DNA of 64,000 nt, from NCBI RefSeq assembly GCF_900215505.1, contig NZ_LT907844.1, positions 1,646,501 to 1,710,500 of the forward strand, read 5' to 3'. Source of the stretch: Cohaesibacter sp. ES.047 (GTDB lineage Bacteria; Pseudomonadota; Alphaproteobacteria; Rhizobiales; Cohaesibacteraceae). The notes below the pieces were generated by a model, which did not search any database, was not told the origin of the DNA, and saw only the letters and a list, made by a program, of their open reading frames with translations. The first letter of the stretch is position 1. Every line of letters begins with the position of its first letter. Position numbers and translations under genes: made by a program. Shown here one piece after another: positions 54,575-63,232 of the stretch.

Positions 54575-55999
54575 CTAGCTGTTGCCCCAACTGCGAGCAA
54601 TTTTGATGGCCTGCCTAAATTTTAGCAGGTAGGGAGCAAACTGGTTTTTTGGTTTGCAATGACCAAAATCGATTTTTGCAGGCAGATCCGTTCCTGCCTG
54701 CTCGGATGCGAGCGACAAAGTGCCCAGCCCGGTCAACTCGGGAAAATGGGCCGGGCGGATGGTGCGTCCGGTCGTGTCGGCAAGGAATTGGGTAAAGTAG
54801 GGATTGGTGCACATGCCCCCATCAATCAGCAGCTCATCGGCCATTGGTACGCACATGTGCATGGCGTCGATCACCTCTGCAGTTCGCAGGGCGATGCCTT
54901 CAAGGATTGCCTGCATCAGATCGGCAGGTTGGTGGTCGATGCTCAGGCCGAGCCAGCATCCTCTTGTGTCGCTGCTCCAGTGTGGGCAGCCAAGGCCGGT
55001 CAGTGCTGGCACGAAGGTGAGGCCGCGTTCGATGGCGGGGGTGGCGTCAAACTGGCTGATTGCTGAAAAGTCAGAGAAGAGGCCGAGCGAGCGCCCCCAG
55101 TTGACCGCGGCGCTTGCCGAAAAGACGCCGCCATCAAGGGCGTAAACCGCGGGTTTGTCATGCGTTTGCCAGGCGACCGTCGGCAGAAGGCCAAGGTCGG
55201 AGCGGTTGATGATCTCGTTGCCGGTGACCATCAGCGCAAAGGCTCCGGTGCCAAAGGTGACTTTTGCCTCGCCTCTTTCCCTGCAACCAAATCCATAAAG
55301 GGCGGCTTGCTGGTCAACAATGCTTGCGGTTACCGGGACGGGGCCGTGGTCGGTGGAGATGCTGCCGAAGTCGCCGGTGGTTGGAACAATGGTGGGCAGA
55401 CATTGGATGGGAATGCCGAAGAGATCACAAAGGGTTTCGTCCCATGTGAGCGTCTTGAGATTCATCAAGGACGTGCGGCTTGCGGTGCTCACGTCGGTGA
55501 CGCAGTGGCCCGTCAGGCGATGAAGAAAGAAAGCGTCGGTTGTGCCAAGGCGCAGCGTTCCGCGTGTCAGGGCGTCTTTTGCCTTTGGCTGGGTTTTGAG
55601 GATCCAGCCAAGCTTACTGGCGGAAAAATAGGGATCAAGCGGCAGGCCTGCTCTGGCAAGGGTTTCATCTTCCGCGCCCGCTTCGCGCAGGATATCAAGG
55701 TGAGCTGCCGTGCGGTTGTCCTGCCAGACAATGACCGGCGAAAGGGCTTCAAGGGTCTCGGCGTCCCATGCAAGGCAGCTTTCGCCCTGATTGTCGATGC
55801 CGATGGCGTCGAGCGGTCCGCAGGCATTGATGCAGGCAAGAATGTTTCTGATAAGCTCTTCTGGATCATGCTCAACCCAGCCATCCTCAGGATAGCGCTG
55901 TTCGTGGCTTTCCGTATGGATGACCTGGATGCGACCATCCTCGTCCACCATGATGGCTCGGGTGCTGGTTGTTCCCTGATCTATGCTTGCGATGCGCAT
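54575..55999 (-). CDS. FGGY-family carbohydrate kinase, glycerol-kinase-like with altered substrate loop
   Basis: 474 residues, somewhat shorter than GlpK (about 500). It starts IDQGTTSTRAIMVDE and keeps HEQRYPEDGWVEHDP, VIVWQDNRTA, the tyrosine of DPYFSASKLGW (Tyr124) and VDQQAALYGFG (Asp229). In E. coli GlpK glycerol is held by Arg83, Glu84, Tyr135 and Asp245; here the loop reads NQGES (residues 70-74) where GlpK has NQRET, so the arginine is Gly72. The missing Arg suggests a different polyol or sugar substrate. It is third in a minus-strand operon after an FAD oxidoreductase and a GlpA-like dehydrogenase. Confidence 0.88.
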   Translation of the reverse strand: MRIASIDQGTTSTRAIMVDEDGRIQVIHTESHEQRYPEDGWVEHDPEELIRNILACINACGPLDAIGIDNQGESCLAWDAETLEALSPVIVWQDNRTAAHLDILREAGAEDETLARAGLPLDPYFSASKLGWILKTQPKAKDALTRGTLRLGTTDAFFLHRLTGHCVTDVSTASRTSLMNLKTLTWDETLCDLFGIPIQCLPTIVPTTGDFGSISTDHGPVPVTASIVDQQAALYGFGCRERGEAKVTFGTGAFALMVTGNEIINRSDLGLLPTVAWQTHDKPAVYALDGGVFSASAAVNWGRSLGLFSDFSAISQFDATPAIERGLTFVPALTGLGCPHWSSDTRGCWLGLSIDHQPADLMQAILEGIALRTAEVIDAMHMCVPMADELLIDGGMCTNPYFTQFLADTTGRTIRPAHFPELTGLGTLSLASEQAGTDLPAKIDFGHCKPKNQFAPYLLKFRQAIKIARSWGNS

Positions 56000-56018
56000 C
56001 TAGGTCTGGTTCCGTCGG

Positions 56019-57278
56019 CTAGGATTCGATGGTCAGTTCAATGTCACGGGTGGGGGCCAATTTGTAAATGGCATCGAGCGGTAACAAGGTCCGCCGGACA
56101 GGACGTGTTTTGATTGGGCAGGACCAGATGAGATCCGAGCCGGAGCGGGCGACGAGCTGTCCGTTGATCGGCTGGTTTGCGCCGATCTGCATATGCTTCA
56201 TGCCGAGGGATTGGTCGTTCGATAGGCTGCAGACGGAGAGGCGTTGCGGCAGGATGAATTTCAGCGCAGGGTCTTTTGCAATCAACCTGATGGGAGGCTG
56301 GTTTTCGCTGAGTGTGCCGGACAGATCCGCAAGGATATGCTTTGCTGTTGCCACGCCTTCGCGCCAGCAGAAGCCGGAGGTCTCAACCGGGCGCAGCAGG
56401 TTCCCGGCCGAGAAATAGGCGGGATCGGAGCTGCGTCCGAATTGGTCGATGATCGGCCCGCCGGAGCCGGGATCCACCTCGATCGGGCTGTGGCGCAATA
56501 GGGCGGCTTCCGGGCGGAAGCGGCCGGAGACAATGACCCCGTCACATTCGATCCGGTTGGGGGTGCCGTCAGGAGCTGTGAAGCTGATGGCTTCAACCGT
56601 CTCGCTGCCATGGATGTATGGCTGCTTGATGCCGGTATGCAAGGCGATGCCATTCAGGGTCAGATAGGGTTGCAACATGCGCTGGGCAATCAGGCCGGCA
56701 GTTTCCTCGATCATGGCAACAGGCTTGATGCCCAAGTGGCGGCAGGTGTTGATGGCCGAGAAGGACACGAGCTCGGAGCCCAGAATGACTGGACGGGAGA
56801 AGGGTTTTATGCCCTTGAGATAAACGAGGGACTGGAGCGCTGCGGTGGACAGAACGCCGCTGACGCGATCGCCGCTGATGAAGCGCTGGGCGCGGCTGCT
56901 CTCGCGCACGCCGGTGGCAAGAACGACGCGGCTGGCCTCAAGTCTGGACGGTCCGTCATTGGTCGTGATGTCGAGCGCCCCGCCTGCATGAAGCTTGGTG
57001 ACCGTTGTGTCTGTGCGGATGTCGACGCCCAGTTTGAGCGCTGCTTCGACATTGCGATGCGCATAGTCCGGGCCTTTGAGGAGGCGTTTGTATTCGCGCA
57101 GGCCGAAGGGGTAGTGGCCGCAATGGCGAGGGATGCCGCCGGCCTCCGATTCCCGTTCCAGAATGATAACGCGGGAGACGCCTTCTCGTTTGAGTTCGCT
57201 AGCGAGAGCAAGGCCAGCGGTGCCGCCGCCGACGATGGCGACGTCGCATTGTTCGGATTTCTGTGGAGCGTCAGTCAT
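56019..57278 (-). CDS. FAD/NAD-dependent oxidoreductase (pyridine nucleotide-disulfide type, HcnB/GlpB-like)
   Basis: 419 residues. It begins with a dinucleotide-binding motif VAIVGGGTAGLALASELKREG, has the GG doublet loop REVATGV-like VLATGVRESSRAQRF, and a second domain ending AYFSAGNLLRPVETSGFCWREG. Such proteins pair with GlpA-like FAD dehydrogenases in multi-subunit polyol-phosphate or amino acid oxidases. It overlaps the upstream dehydrogenase by 8 nt and precedes the kinase by 19 nt, so the three genes form one operon. Confidence 0.85.
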   Translation of the reverse strand: MTDAPQKSEQCDVAIVGGGTAGLALASELKREGVSRVIILERESEAGGIPRHCGHYPFGLREYKRLLKGPDYAHRNVEAALKLGVDIRTDTTVTKLHAGGALDITTNDGPSRLEASRVVLATGVRESSRAQRFISGDRVSGVLSTAALQSLVYLKGIKPFSRPVILGSELVSFSAINTCRHLGIKPVAMIEETAGLIAQRMLQPYLTLNGIALHTGIKQPYIHGSETVEAISFTAPDGTPNRIECDGVIVSGRFRPEAALLRHSPIEVDPGSGGPIIDQFGRSSDPAYFSAGNLLRPVETSGFCWREGVATAKHILADLSGTLSENQPPIRLIAKDPALKFILPQRLSVCSLSNDQSLGMKHMQIGANQPINGQLVARSGSDLIWSCPIKTRPVRRTLLPLDAIYKLAPTRDIELTIES

Positions 57279-58731
57279 GGCTGCCTCCTTTGTCGGAGGG
57301 ATCTGTTTCGATTGGCGCTGTGCCGGGGAAGGGGTGCTTCAGCCGTCCTTTTGTCATGGCGGTAAGCTCGGCGGTGCAATAAAAACCCTGACAGCGCCCC
57401 ATGGTTGCGCGCGTCCGGCGTTTGAGCCCGGAAGGACTGTTGGGAGGCAAGGGGCCATCAAGGATGCGGTTGATTTCGCGGCGGGTTACCAGTTCACAGT
57501 GACACACGATGCCGCCGTTGCCCTCTTCCTGCCAGTCTCGCGGGTGGTAGTTGGACAGTCGGTCGAGCGTGGGCGAGGCCGGATCACTGATTGTCTCGCC
57601 TGAAAAGGTGTCGGGATCCAGTTTGCCCGAGACATGGCTCGCAATGCCGAGGGCGGCGGTAAGGCCGGTTGAGCGGATGCCGCCAACACTCACATAGTTG
57701 CGGTCTGAGTGGATTGTGATCTGAAAGTCCTGAAATTCCGAGGCTGGTCTGAGGCCCGCATAGGCGGTCGTGACTTCGCACTGTGCCAGATCCGGGATCA
57801 TCTCGATGCCCCGGTCGCGCAGCATCATCAGGGTTTGGCGTTCGGTGGAGGCGTCGGTGCGGCTTTGCTGGTCCTCGGCTGTCGGGCCGACCAACAGATT
57901 GCCGAAGATTGTGCGGCAGATGACGATGCCTTTGGTTTTCTTGGTCGGGACCGGCAAGAGGATCGCGGATGCCAGATCGGAGGCGACCTTGTCAAAGACG
58001 ACGAATTGTCCCTTGCGCGGAGTGATCGTGAAGTCGTGTTGCCCAAGGAGGGTTTCGTCAACCCGGTCGCCATAAAGGCCGGCGCAGTTGATGACCTGTC
58101 GGGCCGAGATTGTGCCGTGGTTGGTGTCGAGGTGCCAAAGATTTTCGGTGAAACGGCCACCCGTAACCTCGGTGTCCGTGAGAAGCGTCGCGCCATTGAG
58201 GACTGCCTGATGGATGTAGGCATGTGCGGACGTCCACGGATCAATGAGATATTCGCGTGGGACTTCGAAGCCGCCCAGCAATTTGTCCGAGAGATGCGGC
58301 TCGCGCTTCAGGATGTCCTCGCGGCTGAGCATCTTGACGTCCATGACGCCGTTCTTGTGGGCCTTGTCGATTAGTGAGGGCAGGGTTTCAAGCTGGGTTT
58401 CATCCCATGCCAGAACCAACGCGCCGCTCTTCAGGATCGGCAATCCCATTTCTTCGGCAACGGTGAGATATTCGGCGTGGCCAGCCTTGACGCATTGCTG
58501 CTCCTGTGACCCCGGTGGGGCGTCGAACCCGGTGTGCAGGATGGCGCTGTTGCCCTTTGAGGCGCCGGACAGGACATCAGCACCCTTTTCAATCAGAACG
58601 ACGCGCGCGCCATCAAGGGTCAAGCGACGCGCCATGGCGCACCCCACCACGCCAGCCCCGATGATGGCGACATCGTTCGTCGTCTCATGCTCGGGGCTGG
58701 TAACTGCGGTGGGTGTCTCGGTTGCTGTCAT
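57271..58731 (-). CDS. GlpA-like FAD-dependent dehydrogenase with C-terminal [2Fe-2S] BFD domain
   Basis: 486 residues. The DAO-type FAD domain opens with VAIIGAGVVGCAMARRLTL, and HTGFDAPPGSQEQQCV follows. The last 100 residues contain CHCELV and RCQGFYC, four cysteines of a bacterioferritin-associated-ferredoxin-like [2Fe-2S] site, as in GlpA of anaerobic glycerol-3-phosphate dehydrogenase. With the oxidoreductase and kinase it forms a glycerol-like pathway; the altered kinase leaves the exact substrate open. First gene of the operon, divergent from a DeoR regulator. Confidence 0.88.
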   Translation of the reverse strand: MTATETPTAVTSPEHETTNDVAIIGAGVVGCAMARRLTLDGARVVLIEKGADVLSGASKGNSAILHTGFDAPPGSQEQQCVKAGHAEYLTVAEEMGLPILKSGALVLAWDETQLETLPSLIDKAHKNGVMDVKMLSREDILKREPHLSDKLLGGFEVPREYLIDPWTSAHAYIHQAVLNGATLLTDTEVTGGRFTENLWHLDTNHGTISARQVINCAGLYGDRVDETLLGQHDFTITPRKGQFVVFDKVASDLASAILLPVPTKKTKGIVICRTIFGNLLVGPTAEDQQSRTDASTERQTLMMLRDRGIEMIPDLAQCEVTTAYAGLRPASEFQDFQITIHSDRNYVSVGGIRSTGLTAALGIASHVSGKLDPDTFSGETISDPASPTLDRLSNYHPRDWQEEGNGGIVCHCELVTRREINRILDGPLPPNSPSGLKRRTRATMGRCQGFYCTAELTAMTKGRLKHPFPGTAPIETDPSDKGGSHD

Positions 58732-59107
58732 TGATGGCTGCTTTCGCTTGTCTTGGGTCTGCTGTGTTCGGCGAGCATATCCTCAGCCTGCGTTGTGCGG
58801 CAACCGAAATATTGCAATTCTTGGAGAATCAACAAAGTTATTTCAATGGTATTTATTTATTAAAACGCTGTAATTAATTGTGAAATTAAAATTATTTTTG
58901 ATATGAACAAATATTGTGCAGGATTGCGATGGCCGTTTGGGATTTCACAGCGCAATCATTAGGCTGCGGTTTCCGATCATGCATGGCTCCTCTAGATGGG
59001 TGTGTCGGGTTGGCTTGCTGTGTGGGTTCGCCGGACGGCGCAATGTTGGGACGGATGAGAAAAATGCTCAAATGGCCGCTTGCATTTGCCGGGTGGAGGC
59101 TGTGAAT
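58732..59107. other. Divergent promoter region between the glp-like operon and the DeoR gene
   Basis: About 375 bases. The part 58805-58915 is strongly AT-rich and is expected to contain both promoters. TTTCAAT near 58840 and ATTGTGAAA near 58877 give a loose inverted pair that might be the DeoR operator. No gene is supported. Confidence 0.5.
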
Positions 59108-59911
59108 ATGGGGCACCGAAAACAAGGAATGATATCAGTGAGCGAACCGAAGCCTTCGATCCGGCCCAGCTATCGCCGGGCCGCCATCCGGGATCACATC
59201 GAGAAACGCGGTTCAGCGACCATCGAAGAGCTGGCCCAGAAATTCAAGAGCTCGACCGAGACCGTCAGGCGCGATCTCAAGGTGCTGGCTGATGCGGGGC
59301 AAATTCGCAAGATCCATGGCGGGGCCTGCCGGATCGATGTGAGCGAGGAAGGGCCGTTTGAAGCGCGCATGGGGCGGAATACTCTGGCCAAGCAGGCCAT
59401 TGCCGAGAAGGTTCGCTCGCTCGTTGCGCCCGGTCAGACGCTGTTTATCGATACCGGTTCAACCACGCTGATCTGCGCCAAGGTGCTGGCGCGCATCCGC
59501 AAGCTGCGCGTTGTGACCAACTCTGTTTTGATTGCCGATGTCTTTGCCAAGGGGAGTGGTGGTGCGGATGTCACCCTGCTCGGCGGGCGGTTTCGCAGCG
59601 ATAATCACCAGACAGTTGGAGCGGAAACCGTGCAGGAAATTCGCAATTTTCAGCTCGATCATGCCATTCTGACCGTGGGGGCAATTGATCAGGATGGATT
59701 GCTTGATATCTCCGAGGAGGAGGCGCAGGTCGCCCGTGCCATGATCCGCTCTGCGCGGGATCTGACCGTCGTTGCGGATCTCTCGAAGCTGCAGGCGCGA
59801 GGGCAGTATCGACTGTGCGGATTTGAGGATGTGACCAATCTGGTGCTGGACGAGGCGCCCAATGCCGCCTTTGCCCAACGGGTCGCCGAAGCAGGCGTGA
59901 CCCTCTATTGA
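59108..59911 (+). CDS. DeoR/GlpR-family transcriptional regulator
   Basis: 267 residues from ATG 59108, which follows GGTGGAGG by 8 nt; another possible start is GTG 59135. The N-terminal HTH reads SATIEELAQKFKSSTETVRRDLKVLADAGQI with the DeoR signature KIHGGA. The sugar-phosphate-binding domain has IFIDTGSTT-like LFIDTGSTTLICAK and DLSKLQARG. DeoR proteins repress sugar or polyol genes until a phosphorylated intermediate binds. It is divergent from the glycerol-like operon, which it probably regulates. Confidence 0.9.
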   Translation: MGHRKQGMISVSEPKPSIRPSYRRAAIRDHIEKRGSATIEELAQKFKSSTETVRRDLKVLADAGQIRKIHGGACRIDVSEEGPFEARMGRNTLAKQAIAEKVRSLVAPGQTLFIDTGSTTLICAKVLARIRKLRVVTNSVLIADVFAKGSGGADVTLLGGRFRSDNHQTVGAETVQEIRNFQLDHAILTVGAIDQDGLLDISEEEAQVARAMIRSARDLTVVADLSKLQARGQYRLCGFEDVTNLVLDEAPNAAFAQRVAEAGVTLY

Positions 59912-60053
59912 TCAAACATTTGGCAGGTCTGCCTAGATTCGATGCTTGTCTATAAGCCTCGGGCGGAAGCATACTGTCGCCATTCCTTTTAAAGGCCCGT
60001 CCGGATCGGTTTGATCGCTGGATAGCCGCCAATGCCCGACCGAAAGCAAGATT

Positions 60054-61451
60054 ATGGTCCAATATGCAATCACACTGGGTGGTGAGCGCCATCTTTTTCC
60101 GGATCTCAAGAGTCTGATGGCGGTGGCGTCATCGCCCAAATCCGGAGATTATCTGGCAAGGGTAGGTGCGCCTTCCAACGAGAAGCGCGTTGCAGCCCGG
60201 TATTGTCTTGCCGATGTGCCGCTCAAGACCTTTCTTGAAGATCTGCTCGTGCCCTATGAAAGCGATGAGGTTTCGCGCCTTATCATCGATGATCATGATG
60301 CCGAGGCCTTTCAGCCGGTGTCGCACATGACGGTCGGGGCGTTTCGTGACTGGTTGCTGTCCTATGAGGCGACGCCATCCAAACTCAAGGCACTTGCGCC
60401 GGGGCTGACGCCGGAAATGGTGGCGGCGGTTTCCAAGATCATGCGCAATCACGATCTCATTGTTGTGGCTGACAAGATGGAAGTGGTCACCGCGTTCCGA
60501 ACGACGGTTGGACTCAAGGGTCGTTTATCAAGCCGCCTGCAGCCCAATCATCCGACCGATGATCCTGAAGGGGTTGCTGGGTCGACGCTGGACGGGCTGC
60601 TCTACGGGGTGGGGGATGCGGTCATTGGCATCAACCCGGCAACGGACAACCTTGAAGCCTGCACTCGTCTGATGGTGCTGTTTGATCGGTTGCGCGAGAA
60701 GTTCGACATCCCCATGCAGTCCTGCGTGCTTACCCACGTCACCACCTCCATTGAGGCGATGGAGAAGGGCGCGCCGCTTGATCTGGTGTTCCAGTCGATT
60801 GCTGGCAGCGAGGCGGCGAATGAGGGTTTCGGGGTTGATCTGAAGGTGCTGAAGGAAGGCTATGATGCAGCCCTTGCCATGAAGCGCGGCACTGTGGGCG
60901 AGAATGTGATGTATTTCGAGACCGGGCAGGGCAGTGCGCTGTCTGCCAATGCCCATCACGATGTGGATCAGCAAACCATGGAGGCGCGGGCCTACGCGGT
61001 TGCACGTCGATATAAGCCCCTGCTGGTCAATACCGTCGTCGGGTTCATTGGGCCAGAGTATCTGTTCGATGCCAAGCAGATCATCAGGGCGGGTCTTGAA
61101 GACCACTTTTGCGGCAAACTGCTCGGCGTGCCCATGGGTGTTGATGTCTGTTACACCAACCATGCCGAAGCCGATCAGGACGATATGGATAACCTGATGG
61201 TTTTGCTCACCACCGCGGGGGTCAATTTCCTCATTGCGGTTCCGGGTGCGGATGATGTGATGCTCAATTACCAGAGCCTTGCCTACCACGATATTGTCAG
61301 TCTCAGGCATCAGTTCAATCGCCCGCCTGCGCCGGAATTCGAGGCGTGGCTGAAGGCTATGGGGATGCTTGACGACAGCGGTCGTCTCGCGCCGATGTCT
61401 CTGTCCAGCCCGACGTCCAGCAAATTTCTTTCCTACAAGGTGGCCAAATGA
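60054..61451 (+). CDS. eutB: Ethanolamine ammonia-lyase large subunit
   Basis: 465 residues. The adenosylcobalamin-dependent enzyme splits ethanolamine into acetaldehyde and ammonia. EutB marks: GDYLARVGAPSNEKRVAARY, GLKGRLSSRLQPNHPTDDPEG, DGLLYGVGDAVIGINPATDN, YFETGQGSALSANAHHDVDQ and CYTNHAEADQDDMDNLM. It overlaps eutC by 4 nt. No reactivase (eutA), acetaldehyde dehydrogenase or microcompartment gene is in the window, as is usual for short eut operons of alphaproteobacteria. It follows the DeoR gene after 142 nt, and no cobalamin riboswitch was found. Confidence 0.94.
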   Translation: MVQYAITLGGERHLFPDLKSLMAVASSPKSGDYLARVGAPSNEKRVAARYCLADVPLKTFLEDLLVPYESDEVSRLIIDDHDAEAFQPVSHMTVGAFRDWLLSYEATPSKLKALAPGLTPEMVAAVSKIMRNHDLIVVADKMEVVTAFRTTVGLKGRLSSRLQPNHPTDDPEGVAGSTLDGLLYGVGDAVIGINPATDNLEACTRLMVLFDRLREKFDIPMQSCVLTHVTTSIEAMEKGAPLDLVFQSIAGSEAANEGFGVDLKVLKEGYDAALAMKRGTVGENVMYFETGQGSALSANAHHDVDQQTMEARAYAVARRYKPLLVNTVVGFIGPEYLFDAKQIIRAGLEDHFCGKLLGVPMGVDVCYTNHAEADQDDMDNLMVLLTTAGVNFLIAVPGADDVMLNYQSLAYHDIVSLRHQFNRPPAPEFEAWLKAMGMLDDSGRLAPMSLSSPTSSKFLSYKVAK

Positions 61452-62203
61452 GCGATCTGATTGAGCTTGATCCTTTCCGTCGTTTTCGTGATGTCACCCG
61501 CGCCCGCATTGGTCTTGGTCGCACGGGCGATGCCATCCCAACGAAGGCTGTGCTCGACTTTCAGCTGGCTCATGCGCGGGCGCGCGATGCGGTGCATGGG
61601 CAGGTGGATTTTGCCGCCATGGCCGCGCGTCTCGCGCCGCTTGAGGTGCTTGAGTTGCGCTCAAGGGCTGGGGATCGCATGACCTATCTGTCACGCCCTG
61701 ATTTGGGGCGGGAGCTGGATCCGGCGTCGTTGGAAAATGTCTCTGAGGGGCCGTTTGATGTGGCGTTCGTCATTGCGGACGGGCTATCCGCCTCTGCTGT
61801 TGAGGCGCATGCCGAGGCCGTTTTGAAAGCCAGTCTGGCGTTGCTTGGCGATGTGTCCGTTGCGCCCATCATTCTTGCTGAGCAGGCGCGCGTTGCCTTT
61901 GGTGATGAAGCGGCCGAGGTGCTTGGTGCCAGACTCGTTGTGGTGCTGGTGGGAGAGCGTCCGGGGTTGACGACGCCAAGCAGCCTTGGTGCCTATCTGA
62001 CGTATGGGCCGCGCAAGGGACGGCTCGATAGCGAGCGCAATTGCATCTCCAATATCCATGATGATGGACTGTCTCACGAGGCGGCTGCACACAAGATCGC
62101 GTGGATTGTGTGCGAGGCCCTGCGCCTAAAACTGACCGGTGTTGCGCTTAAGGAAAACTCACCCGAGGCCGGATTGCTGATCGATGGATCGGATTCCGAT
62201 TAG
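61448..62203 (+). CDS. eutC: Ethanolamine ammonia-lyase small subunit
   Basis: 251 residues. TRARIGLGRTGDAIPTKAVLDFQLAHARARDAVH, read across its N-terminus, is diagnostic, as are SRAGDRMTYLSRPDLGR, IVADGLSA-type FVIADGLSASAVEAHAE and ERPGLTTPSSLGAYLTYGP. It forms the cobalamin-binding partner of EutB. Start ATG overlaps the eutB stop. Confidence 0.94.
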   Translation: MSDLIELDPFRRFRDVTRARIGLGRTGDAIPTKAVLDFQLAHARARDAVHGQVDFAAMAARLAPLEVLELRSRAGDRMTYLSRPDLGRELDPASLENVSEGPFDVAFVIADGLSASAVEAHAEAVLKASLALLGDVSVAPIILAEQARVAFGDEAAEVLGARLVVVLVGERPGLTTPSSLGAYLTYGPRKGRLDSERNCISNIHDDGLSHEAAAHKIAWIVCEALRLKLTGVALKENSPEAGLLIDGSDSD

Positions 62204-62427
62204 GTTATATTTTCCAATGCTTTAATTCTCTTTTAGAGCTTTTTCTTGTGTCGAATCCATGCTCTTTGGGACCGCGCTTTTGGGGGTGTGGTCGCGGTGG
62301 CGTCTTTTTGGACATCGGAACAAATCTCCTCATCAAGCATTGTTTTACCGAGAGCGACGAGCTTTGAGAGACCTTTTCGGTTTGGCTGTCAGCTCGTTGG
62401 AAACAAGTTTGGATTGAAGGAGTATTG

Positions 62428-62925
62428 ATGATGAAACGCGCATTGAAACTGCTGGCCGTTGCTGCCGTTCCGGCCATGTTGATGGGACAGAGTGCTCAGG
62501 CCGAGGGCGTCGAGCGAGTCGAGGTTGGTCGGCTTGATTGCGCTGTCAGCAGTGGCGACGGATTCATTTTCCAGTCCACCAAGGATCTGTCCTGTACCTT
62601 CCATCCCGCCAATCCCGATGCTGCCGATGAGCCCTATTTTGGCGTCATCAATAAATGGGGCCTCGATATCGGGAAATCGGAGAATGGTGTGATTTCCTGG
62701 TTGGTGTTGGCACCGACCAAGGATGACTACCGTCCCGGTGCTCTGGCTGGTGATTATGCCGGTGTGAGCACGCAGGCGACGGTCGGGGCCGGTGTCGGGG
62801 CCAATCTGCTACTTGGTGGCTCGAGCGAGACGATTGCCCTGCAGCCGCTGAGTGTTTCGACCCAGACGGGCCTCAACTTCGCACTGGCTGTCAGTCAGAT
62901 CGAGCTGCGTACGGCTGTTGACTGA
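62428..62925 (+). CDS. DUF992 family secreted protein
   Basis: 165 residues from ATG 62428 (or 62431); GAAGGAG at 62416-62422 precedes it. A signal peptide ends near QSAQA. The mature part VEVGRLDCAVSSGDGFIFQSTKDLSCTFHP, with a Cys pair, and the Gly/Ala-rich segment YAGVSTQATVGAGVGANLLLGGSS match DUF992, found mainly in Hyphomicrobiales, of unknown function. Monocistronic. Confidence 0.88.
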   Translation: MMKRALKLLAVAAVPAMLMGQSAQAEGVERVEVGRLDCAVSSGDGFIFQSTKDLSCTFHPANPDAADEPYFGVINKWGLDIGKSENGVISWLVLAPTKDDYRPGALAGDYAGVSTQATVGAGVGANLLLGGSSETIALQPLSVSTQTGLNFALAVSQIELRTAVD

Positions 62926-63040
62926 TAAGCGGACCTAAACCAGCGACACACCCTTGATCGGGGACGATGCAATCGTGAGGACCGGCTTGACCTGTCCCTT
63001 CATCGTCCCCAACCCCTTTTCCAAAAGGAGCTCACGCACC

Positions 63041-63232
63041 ATGTACGGTTATAGCCTTCTTGGCCTTCTTATTCTGATCGCCGATATCTACGCCATCATC
63101 AAGACCCTGCAGAGCGGGGCAAGCACCGGAGCCAAGTTGCTCTGGGTCCTCGGCATCCTGATCTTCCCGGTTATTGGCGTGATTGTCTGGTATTTTGCTG
63201 GCCCCAGTGGCGGGCGCAGCGTTAGGATTTAG
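63041..63232 (+). CDS. Small membrane protein with PLDc_N-like domain
   Basis: 63 residues from ATG 63041, preceded by AAAGGAG; the frame extends upstream but is not needed. Two hydrophobic helices (YSLLGLLILIADIYAIIKTL and KLLWVLGILIFPVIGVIVWYFAGP) form the PLDc_N motif, seen in cardiolipin synthases and in stand-alone small proteins. The function of stand-alone forms is unknown. Its stop overlaps the convergent sensor kinase gene by 11 nt. Confidence 0.82.
   Translation: MYGYSLLGLLILIADIYAIIKTLQSGASTGAKLLWVLGILIFPVIGVIVWYFAGPSGGRSVRI

Noticed and set aside
54394-54600. 68-residue minus-strand frame overlapping the FGGY kinase end
   Set aside because: No family features, and part of it overlaps the kinase coding sequence.
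59912-60053. Cobalamin riboswitch upstream of eutB
   Set aside because: No B12-box-like sequence and the region is only 142 bases, too short for a typical riboswitch with expression platform.
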